This document shows positions 1 to 5,642 of a DNA stretch of 9,849 nt, piece by piece. A program made the translations under genes and the position numbers. Within the stretch, counting starts at the first letter, position 1. Each line of letters starts with the position of its first letter. Source of the stretch: an uncultured Chitinophagaceae bacterium (GTDB lineage: Bacteria; Bacteroidota; Bacteroidia; Chitinophagales; Chitinophagaceae); assembly GCA_937919945.1 (NCBI GenBank), contig CALESY010000121.1:1-9849 (forward strand), written 5' to 3'. Below the pieces are notes generated by a model that was given only the letters and a program-made list of their open reading frames with translations, searched no databases and was not told where the DNA came from.

Positions 1-432
1 ATAATCACTGTTACCCATTCTCGCATCTACAGAAACAAATGGAAAGCATTTATTCGGGTACTTCTTCTTCACTTCAAAGAGGTCTGCCAATTGTTGTTGG
101 TAACTGATATGTAGTTCCCCAACTCCCATGTATTGAAAGTTCAACGGCAGTATTATGAATCTGGCATCATCGTCTTTGGGATATTTTGCAATCAACTCTT
201 CGAATACCATGTCTTGTGTTTTTTTCAAACCTATGGACAGGAAGGCCAATGTCTTTTTACCTTGTGGCCCCAGGAATGGCTTTATCGTTTTCATTATAGC
301 TTTTGCCCCCCATTCGGTGCGCATGACAGCATTTACCATCTTTGCTACGCGCATGTTCATCCGGTATCCTAAGAATCCATCCGGAACATACTGCATATTG
401 AATGTGTGTGTATGGCAGTTAAAATATCTCAT
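1..432 (-). CDS. Amidohydrolase-family metal-dependent hydrolase, C-terminus beyond left edge
   Basis: The frame opens with ATG at 432 and stays open for 144 codons to the window edge, so only the N-terminal part is seen. The protein begins MRYFNCHTHTF. The H7-x-H9 pair right after the first beta strand is the metal-binding start of the amidohydrolase superfamily TIM barrel. Around residues 128-138 the string KCFPFVSVDARMG resembles the strand seen in amidohydrolase-2 proteins (ACMSD-like). The later metal ligands lie outside the window, so the substrate cannot be named. There is no signal peptide, so it is probably cytoplasmic. The start lies 4 nt after the stop of the membrane-protein gene, which indicates co-transcription with it and with the M19-like hydrolase upstream. 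Family confidence is moderate to good; specific function is unknown. Confidence 0.72.
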   Translation of the reverse strand, partial: MRYFNCHTHTFNMQYVPDGFLGYRMNMRVAKMVNAVMRTEWGAKAIMKTIKPFLGPQGKKTLAFLSIGLKKTQDMVFEELIAKYPKDDDARFIILPLNFQYMGVGELHISYQQQLADLFEVKKKYPNKCFPFVSVDARMGNSDY

Positions 433-436
433 AGTG

Positions 437-1384
437 CTAGTTTTTAGGGTTACTTTCCGCAGGTTTAATACCCGCTTTTCGAAGGTTCACGAGTTTACTG
501 AGTAAATCAAACCAAAAGGGTGCGCCAATTGCCAACACTGCCGCACTAATCAACCAACCGACTATTTTCCAGAACCAGTTAATCTTATCAGAGCTAAGGT
601 CTTTCCACTTGTATATTCCATCTGCAGCCCATCCTATAGGTGCATTACCCTTGTACAAGGAATCTATCAGCTTCATGTTATTCTTTAGTAAATCATACTG
701 TAATGCTGCAGTTATGGAGTCTTTATGATATTGTTCTTGAAGGCTATCAGTTGGTGGTATTGATTTTACAGTATCTGCATTATTTACAGTATCAGTTGTC
801 GGTGTAATAGTATGAATAGTTTTAAAAAAACTATCCCTTTGTTGTTCATAGTGAGCTGCAGCATAGTCAGCTATGGATTTTGACAATTCTTTATCATGGA
901 ACAAAACACTGGACACTTTAAAGAAATCTACGTTCATACCTATGCACAACACTAATGCAAGCCAAAACATTCGTTTTTGTGTTTTCACTTTATACCATCC
1001 GGAGGAACGGTTCATATATTCGTCAAACCAATTGGATATGTGCTGTATAAGTTTATCCTTGTCTCCGTCAGCACTATCTATAAAATTGGTGAGCAGTATT
1101 TGCAGATCACTATAGTTCATCTTAGCTACTGCATCTTTGAACCTACCTGCAATATCTGCGGCAACTTCAGGCTTTTGCAGTATTTGTCCACCTTTACCGT
1201 CAGGTATAAATTTCTCATCCATTGACTCATACGTGCGTACAATTACGGAGATGAGGGTCTCTGAAAAGTTTTTTGATGAAATGTAAGCAGGCAAATGTCT
1301 ATAGGTTCTTTTGGTCAGGTCTATCTGCGGGTGCGTATAAAACAGTTCTGAAAAGTTCAGATTGAGCTGTCTATCATCCAGCAC
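437..1384 (-). CDS. Membrane protein of unknown function, body of a split gene (two TM segments)
   Basis: 315 codons, opening with a GTG at 1384 and ending in TAG. Hydrophobic segments lie at about residues 139-160 (FWLALVLCIGMNV) and 271-293 (FWKIVGWLISAAVLAIGAPF), followed by FDLLSKLVNLRKAG. From memory, this matches a bacterial family of uncharacterised membrane proteins with the landmarks 'FYNHPLI', 'PSYIPARTF', 'WFDD.MDR.SGWYKRRTQ' and 'GAPFWFDLLNKLVNLRG'. Here these read LFYTHPQI, LPAYISSKNF, WFDEYMNRSSGWYKVKTQ and GAPFWFDLLSKLVNLR. Members normally begin with an extra N-terminal TM segment. That segment is present just upstream in the same frame (1406-1534) but is separated by two stop codons. 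The GTG start is therefore only the first start available after the stops. The piece could be expressed alone, made by readthrough, or be the remains of a pseudogene. It sits between two metallohydrolase genes. Confidence 0.7.
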   Translation of the reverse strand: MLDDRQLNLNFSELFYTHPQIDLTKRTYRHLPAYISSKNFSETLISVIVRTYESMDEKFIPDGKGGQILQKPEVAADIAGRFKDAVAKMNYSDLQILLTNFIDSADGDKDKLIQHISNWFDEYMNRSSGWYKVKTQKRMFWLALVLCIGMNVDFFKVSSVLFHDKELSKSIADYAAAHYEQQRDSFFKTIHTITPTTDTVNNADTVKSIPPTDSLQEQYHKDSITAALQYDLLKNNMKLIDSLYKGNAPIGWAADGIYKWKDLSSDKINWFWKIVGWLISAAVLAIGAPFWFDLLSKLVNLRKAGIKPAESNPKN

Positions 1385-1405
1385 ATCGTATATCAGCTGC
1401 TACAG

Positions 1406-1534
1406 TTATTTTGCTCTGTATTTAAAATAGTATACCAGCAATTCGTATGCCCATGACAGGCATACACTGCCAATAGCTATTGTGTAAACCAATGCTATTA
1501 GAAAATCAAGATAACGGGATAGTTCGGTAGGCAT
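1406..1534 (-). CDS. N-terminal TM head of the split membrane-protein gene (42 codons)
   Basis: ATG at 1534, TAA at 1406-1408. The product is one long hydrophobic helix (LDFLIALVYTIAIGSVCLSW) followed by AYELLVYYFKYRAK. This matches the start of the same membrane-protein family, where a first TM segment is followed by an 'R-A-K-N-L-E-x-G-I' stretch. After the TAA the same frame reads L, TAG, then QLIYDVLDDRQLNLNF, which carries directly into the 315-codon body. The two pieces therefore look like one gene of about 366 codons broken by two nonsense codons. It starts 10 nt after the stop of the M19-like gene, so it belongs to the same operon. As a separate gene it would be a single-TM microprotein. 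Confidence 0.6.
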   Translation of the reverse strand: MPTELSRYLDFLIALVYTIAIGSVCLSWAYELLVYYFKYRAK

Positions 1535-1544
1535 ATATTATGGG

Positions 1545-3041
1545 TTATTTAAAATATTTTCTAAAAAACTCCATGGCGTTGTCATGGAAAATACGGTCTA
1601 TGATCTCGGCAGGTTCTAATCGGTTGAATGCATTTTGTAACCTATCGGACTCTTCGTTGATGTAGTCATATACATGCCTTTCAAGGTATTGCACCAAGTC
1701 GTCCATTTCTTCAGATGTCCAAAAGCCGTTAACGGGATCTATGATGCCGTCAAAGTCGGTGCCTATAGCCATACAATCCCATGCAAACAGGCCTTTGCTG
1801 TCTAAGAGTTCTGCAATGTGCTGTATCTGGTTCCAGACGAGTTTGCTGCGCTTATGCAAGCGTTTGTTTTTACCATTCAGGAATCCGCCTGTACTGTTGA
1901 GAAAAGACTTGTTACCTAATCGCCTTTCATCTAATTGTATGCCAATGATACCACCACTTTTAGCTAATAGAAGTATTTCTTCGTCATAGAAATTGATATC
2001 TGCCTGCATCATCTTATTGCCGGTATCATGCAGTTGTACGTATGGCTCTTTGGCTGATTGCAGGCCGTTACAGGCTCCGTGGCTGATAACGATGGGTAGT
2101 TGCTTGCTGTTGAACTCATTGGCATAGGTGGTTTGCAAAAGTTCGTAGTACCTGTATCGCGCTGTAACGCTCATGTGCTTGATATCGATGTAAATCCTTG
2201 TTTTAGGGTCAGCAATCATCTGATGCAGCACTTGTTCTCCAAGTGGTGTTAAGCCTTCACCCATGCCTGTTTCCTGATGCGTTGCCCAATCGGCGATGCC
2301 TTTCAGGCTTTCGGCATGACCGCATAACTGATTATAGAAATGGTGTGCAAAAGTGATGAACAGTGGCCTGTGCTGCCAAGCCTGTATAGCCTTTAGATTT
2401 TTCAACAGGTGTTCCCTGTCGGGCGTGGTACCTAGACCGCAATCAAGTACATGCAAACCTTCTATGGTGATGATTACGTAGATATTGGTGATATCATCTT
2501 CTCCGTCTTTTTCTAATTGCAGGAGCAGATCATTATAGTTTTTTATGAGGATGTATCGATGTTTGTCTTTTAGTTCTTCTTTATTTTCAGGGTTTTCACC
2601 AAATGCGATGTCTACTATTTTCCCGTCTAATTCTTTATAGTAATAATATTCATTGGTCAGGTCTGTGAAATAATCAGGCATGGCTTGCAGATGGTTGATG
2701 CGTTGCTGCCCCTGCCCTGTTAAAAAGTTCATCAGCAAATCGGATACAGCTCCGCTGCCTGCATTGTTTTTTACAAAGCCTTTTTCCATCGGGTACAGAG
2801 AAGCACATATCAGCCTGACATTACCAAATGACAACGCACTGAAATTGGATTGCGAGAACTTGGTAATGGTTAGGACTTTGTTAACGGCTTTATCCATGCC
2901 AGTGGGCGGGTCGTAATACCAGACTGAATTATTAGCCCATGGGTCAGTATCATTATGTCCTTGTGTTGCCTCGTTCCTGAAACTTTTGCCGTATGGTTTC
3001 ATGGCGGGATGGCAATGCATATCTATCAGAAAGCGTGGCAT
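1545..3041 (-). CDS. Membrane dipeptidase-like (peptidase M19 family) metallohydrolase
   Basis: 498 codons from ATG at 3041 to TAA. The metal-site strings of the M19 / renal dipeptidase TIM barrel can be followed in order: D7-M-H9-C-H11 near the N-terminus, E194 in TIEGLHVL, H289 in YIDIKHMSV, H321 in PIVISHGACNG, and D429/D431 in AIGTDFDGI. GLTPLGEQVL (263-272) and GGIIGIQL (363-370) are also typical of the fold. M19 enzymes cleave dipeptides, often with a D-residue, using two zinc ions. The first motif here is H-x-H rather than the usual H-x-D, and the protein is longer than typical M19 members of about 350-400 residues, with insertions around 20-60 and 130-185. It is thus a divergent member whose substrate may not be a dipeptide. 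No signal peptide is seen. It is first in an operon with the membrane protein and the second hydrolase. Confidence 0.75.
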   Translation of the reverse strand: MPRFLIDMHCHPAMKPYGKSFRNEATQGHNDTDPWANNSVWYYDPPTGMDKAVNKVLTITKFSQSNFSALSFGNVRLICASLYPMEKGFVKNNAGSGAVSDLLMNFLTGQGQQRINHLQAMPDYFTDLTNEYYYYKELDGKIVDIAFGENPENKEELKDKHRYILIKNYNDLLLQLEKDGEDDITNIYVIITIEGLHVLDCGLGTTPDREHLLKNLKAIQAWQHRPLFITFAHHFYNQLCGHAESLKGIADWATHQETGMGEGLTPLGEQVLHQMIADPKTRIYIDIKHMSVTARYRYYELLQTTYANEFNSKQLPIVISHGACNGLQSAKEPYVQLHDTGNKMMQADINFYDEEILLLAKSGGIIGIQLDERRLGNKSFLNSTGGFLNGKNKRLHKRSKLVWNQIQHIAELLDSKGLFAWDCMAIGTDFDGIIDPVNGFWTSEEMDDLVQYLERHVYDYINEESDRLQNAFNRLEPAEIIDRIFHDNAMEFFRKYFK

Positions 3042-3210
3042 GGGTCACTGTTTTATAGAACAAATAAAAGAATGGTGGTTGCAATCTATGTGCAAGCCTA
3101 TTTCTTATAAATTTCCACTTATCCTCATACTTTCAGCAGGGTGTTTTTCCCGTCTTTTTCTACCCCTTTTTGTTAATCTGCATTATGAAATAATACATTT
3201 GAATAAATAT

Positions 3211-3241
3211 TTTGTACAAATGTACAATATCAATAGATTTG
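3211..3241 (+). promoter_or_regulatory. Bacteroidota-type promoter of the WYL regulator
   Basis: TTTG at 3211-3214 and TAGATTTG at 3234-3241 are separated by 19 nt. This fits the Bacteroidota -33 (TTTG) and -7 (TAnnTTTG) elements. The ATG at 3264 lies 22 nt after the -7 box, giving a short leader. On the other strand, TACATTTG (3224 to 3217) resembles a -7 box pointing toward the M19-like gene, but no matching -33 element was found at the usual distance. Confidence 0.55.
3212..3227. promoter_or_regulatory. Candidate operator: perfect inverted repeat TTGTACA-AA-TGTACAA
   Basis: Two 7-bp arms (3212-3218 and 3221-3227) are exact reverse complements around a 2-bp AA centre. The site covers the -33 box and the start of the spacer of the WYL promoter, and overlaps the -7-like box on the opposite strand. 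Dimeric WYL regulators bind such dyads and often repress their own promoter. The arms and their position are seen directly; the identity of the binding protein is inferred. Confidence 0.5.
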
Positions 3242-3263
3242 TCCTACCTGAAATTATATCACT

Positions 3264-4271
3264 ATGCCTGTCAATAAAGCTGCTCATTTTAGATTTGAGA
3301 TCATTGATGAATGCCTTAGAAACACTAAAAAAAAATGGTCTAAGGCCGATTTGTTACAATACATCAACAGACGACTGGCTTTACATTATGGGGAGGATAA
3401 TCAAATCTCTATCAGCCAATTGCGATATGATCTTGAGAACATGCAAAGCGAGTATGGTGCACCTATTGACATGTACCGTGAAGGAAAAAATTATTACTAC
3501 CGATATGAGGATAGTGAGTTTTCTATTAAGTCAATTAAGGTTGAAGAAGATGATTTGGTAAAACTCGGTCAGGTGGTTAGTATCCTGCAACAACTGAAGG
3601 GCTTTTCTATTGCCGGTGACATAGCAGAAATAGTGGCACGATTAGAAAATAGATATAACATGCCTGTTAGTGATATCAAAACAGTGATACTATTTGATAA
3701 TGCTGCCAGTTACAGTGGTGCTGAATACTTAGAGGATGTATATCATGCTATACTAAGGAACAATGTTCTAAAACTTGAATACCGTTCTTTTAAAGCGGAT
3801 GCAAATAGTTTTTACATCATACACCCATACTTACTGAAGGAATATGATAAGCGTTGGTACTTGCTTGCTTATTGTGAGGAAAGAAAAGAAGTAAGAGTAT
3901 ATGCATTAGAGCGCATTGTAAGCATTCATGTGATAGCTAAAGAATACATAGCAAATACATTCTTTGATGCAGAACACTATTATGACGATTTTATTGGTAT
4001 TACAAAACCAAAGGACGCCGTACAACAATCAATAGACATGATGTTTACAGATGTTATGGCACCATACATACTCACTAAGCCTTTGCATCATACCCAACAA
4101 ATTATAAAACAGTATGAGTATGGTTTTGTACATATTCGTCTATACACAATTATCAATCAAGAACTGATAAACTTAATATTAAGCTTTGGTAAAGAAGTAA
4201 GGGTCTTAAGCCCTGATACTTTGGTAAATCGGATTAAGGCTGTAGCTGATACTTTATCCAGCCTGTATTAA
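3264..4271 (+). CDS. WYL-domain transcriptional regulator (winged HTH, WYL, WCX)
   Basis: 335 codons, ATG to TAA. Residues about 5-85 form a winged helix-turn-helix (RFEIIDECLRN through QLRYDLENMQ, with the wing around 73-81). A WYL domain spans roughly 155-235 and contains LEYRSF (171-176), HPYLL (187-191) and the signature R207-W-Y-L210. A C-terminal extension (about 255-335) matches the WCX position. WYL proteins bind DNA as dimers and sense ligands, often single-stranded nucleic acid; many repress defence, DNA-damage or mobile-element genes. The gene points away from the M19 operon and its stop abuts the stop of the convergent protease gene with no spacing. Its last ~55 codons recur at 7151-7321. 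What it controls is not known; its own promoter, through the dyad at 3212-3227, is the best candidate. Confidence 0.85.
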   Translation: MPVNKAAHFRFEIIDECLRNTKKKWSKADLLQYINRRLALHYGEDNQISISQLRYDLENMQSEYGAPIDMYREGKNYYYRYEDSEFSIKSIKVEEDDLVKLGQVVSILQQLKGFSIAGDIAEIVARLENRYNMPVSDIKTVILFDNAASYSGAEYLEDVYHAILRNNVLKLEYRSFKADANSFYIIHPYLLKEYDKRWYLLAYCEERKEVRVYALERIVSIHVIAKEYIANTFFDAEHYYDDFIGITKPKDAVQQSIDMMFTDVMAPYILTKPLHHTQQIIKQYEYGFVHIRLYTIINQELINLILSFGKEVRVLSPDTLVNRIKAVADTLSSLY

Positions 4272-4781
4272 CTATTTACCTTCCTTGGCTTTGGTAAAGA
4301 AAGTGTGTGACCAATGGCCACTAGTCCTATAACTACCTGAAAACTCCTGAAAAGATACTTCTATAGGACCATGCATAGGGTCTTGTACTTGTACTATAGG
4401 TGAATTGCTATTGTTACTACAACCGGTAATAACTATAAAATGTCCGCCGCCCTCCTGCCATTGAACACGAGCTACAACCGGTAACCCTTTTTCAATTTGT
4501 GTTGCAATATCATCAAAACTAACCTGGCCATTTATTTTGGTATTTAAGATTCCATACTCACTCATGACTGCATCTATTACATTGGGGCTATCAAAATAGC
4601 TGTTGTAATTAGCTCCCCTTCTTTTTATTACCTGTTTTACTAATTCTTCCTGTGAAATCCCCCTATCAGGATGTTTGTAATATTTCAATAAACTTGTGAT
4701 AACAGCAGCCCAACACCAGTTACCATATTGCTGTTGCTCTAATCTAAACGAGATTCTTACTATTAAATCTGTTGCACTCAT
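4272..4781 (-). CDS. Papain-like cysteine protease (AvrRpt2/C39-like), left copy
   Basis: 169 codons, ATG to TAG. The nucleophile motif is QQQYGNWCWAAVITSLL, with C23 and an upstream Gln (Q17 or Q18) suited to the oxyanion hole. The histidine is H114 in GGGHFIVITG, and D134 in VQDPMHGP completes a Cys-His-Asp triad in the order expected for AvrRpt2-type (C70) or C39-like papain-fold peptidases. The length suits a bare catalytic domain. No signal peptide or prodomain is seen, so it acts in the cytoplasm or leaves by a non-Sec route. A hairpin terminator separates it from the toxin genes upstream, so it may have its own promoter, although none was recognised. It could be a second effector, a processing protease or an independent passenger. 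An exact copy lies at 7322-7831. Confidence 0.75.
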   Translation of the reverse strand: MSATDLIVRISFRLEQQQYGNWCWAAVITSLLKYYKHPDRGISQEELVKQVIKRRGANYNSYFDSPNVIDAVMSEYGILNTKINGQVSFDDIATQIEKGLPVVARVQWQEGGGHFIVITGCSNNSNSPIVQVQDPMHGPIEVSFQEFSGSYRTSGHWSHTFFTKAKEGK

Positions 4782-4855
4782 AAACGAATTTACCGCAGTT
4801 TGTACTTCACTTAATGATATATTGAGAAAATATAACCCTGATACAAACTACATAA

Positions 4856-4883
4856 CCGCCGTGTACTTACTGTAACACGGCGG
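4856..4883 (-). terminator. Hairpin terminator after the toxin operon, left copy
   Basis: CCGCCGTGT (4856-4864) and ACACGGCGG (4875-4883) form a perfect 9-bp GC-rich stem with a 10-nt loop in otherwise AT-rich DNA. Read on the minus strand it begins 10 nt after the stop of the 157-codon gene and is followed by TTATGTAGTTTG, a weakly T-rich tail. It probably ends the RHS-immunity transcript before the protease gene. Confidence 0.6.
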
Positions 4884-4893
4884 AGAATTTAGA

Positions 4894-5364
4894 TTAGTAC
4901 AAAGCACTTTTGCAAGGACATTCTTGAGTATTACTCAAATTATCTGGACTACAGCAATCTTGACTATATACAGGTCGATTATTTGCATCAATTTCGTATA
5001 TACTATCTTTTGTTACTGTGTAATATATTGTTTCATTATCCAACTTTTTAAAAATAGACACCACATTATTCTTAAACTTACCTGAATAGTATTTTTCATT
5101 TGTAACATTTCCATCTGCTTGATTTTCTTGTTCAAATGAAAAATAAACGTCCCCTTTATTGTCTATTTCAATATATCTATGAGGTGTTCCTATTCCAGAA
5201 AATGCCGGTCTTGTATCAAAAGACTTTTTACCAATAAATGGCAATTTCAAATCAGAGAGTTTAGATGCTGAATCTAACTTGGCTTCATCGTCTTTATATT
5301 CTTGATTATATGCATTACATGCAAATACCATTATAAGAAATAAACATATAATATCCCTATTCAT
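4894..5364 (-). CDS. Small exported or lipoprotein-like protein of unknown function, left copy
   Basis: About 156 codons, ATG at 5364 to TAA. I prefer this ATG over the TTG one codon upstream because it lies inside the end of the 92-codon gene (ATGAATAG), a common coupling arrangement. The N-terminus MNRDIICLFLIMVFACNAYN has a short start and a hydrophobic core. The Cys after VFA could be a lipobox, though Phe at -2 is unusual, so a plain Sec signal peptide is also possible. The mature part looks beta-rich and polar, and the C-terminus is cysteine-rich (DCCSPDNL...ECPCKSALY). I do not recognise a family. Its place behind the toxin and the 92-codon gene suggests a second immunity or accessory protein acting in the periplasm or outer membrane. 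This is inferred from context only. Confidence 0.65.
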   Translation of the reverse strand: MNRDIICLFLIMVFACNAYNQEYKDDEAKLDSASKLSDLKLPFIGKKSFDTRPAFSGIGTPHRYIEIDNKGDVYFSFEQENQADGNVTNEKYYSGKFKNNVVSIFKKLDNETIYYTVTKDSIYEIDANNRPVYSQDCCSPDNLSNTQECPCKSALY

Positions 5365-5635
5365 CAAATACCACCTTGTTAATAGTAAATGCTAAGTTTT
5401 TATCATGTTCAATAGCTTCAAGAGTTAATATACATGAATTACTTGCATGAATTTCCTCTATTTCCTTTCCATAGAACATTATCTTAACAATTCGTAACTT
5501 ACTCATCCCATCTTGCATCAATAACACATCGCCTATTGATAAATACACACTGGTTGTGCCGTAAATCTCATAAAGTATAGCATTGTTAATATTTCCAAGA
5601 GCCTTAAAGTATTCCACAAAAAATAATGGTTTCAT
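5357..5635 (-). CDS. Small protein directly after the RHS toxin, probable immunity protein, left copy
   Basis: 92 codons, ATG to TAG, starting 7 nt after the toxin stop and overlapping the next gene by 8 nt. This is the usual position for the immunity gene of a polymorphic toxin. No signal peptide is seen, so it is probably cytosolic. The pattern from residue 30 on (VYLSIGDVLLMQD, KLRIVKIMFYGKEIEEIHAS, CILTLEAIE) is reminiscent of the beta-barrel domain 2 of translation GTPases such as EF-Tu, with a 'GD.v....K..V..I...+..i..a' rhythm. That likeness is by eye and weak. The DNA here is much more AT-rich than the RHS core: my hand count gives 73 G+C of 240 bases at 5341-5580 against 108 of 240 at 6841-7080, which fits a horizontally swapped tip module. 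Confidence 0.6.
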   Translation of the reverse strand: MKPLFFVEYFKALGNINNAILYEIYGTTSVYLSIGDVLLMQDGMSKLRIVKIMFYGKEIEEIHASNSCILTLEAIEHDKNLAFTINKVVFDE

Positions 5636-5642
5636 ATTTTGA

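Noticed and set aside
1396..1412. Use of an alternative genetic code that reads TAA or TAG as sense
   Set aside because: The other genes in the window end cleanly at TAA or TAG, often directly before the next gene, so these codons work as stops here.
2986..3561. A 191-codon plus-strand frame across the intergenic region
   Set aside because: It overlaps the start of the M19-like gene and the WYL gene in another frame, and has no recognisable domain. The WYL frame is clearly the real one.
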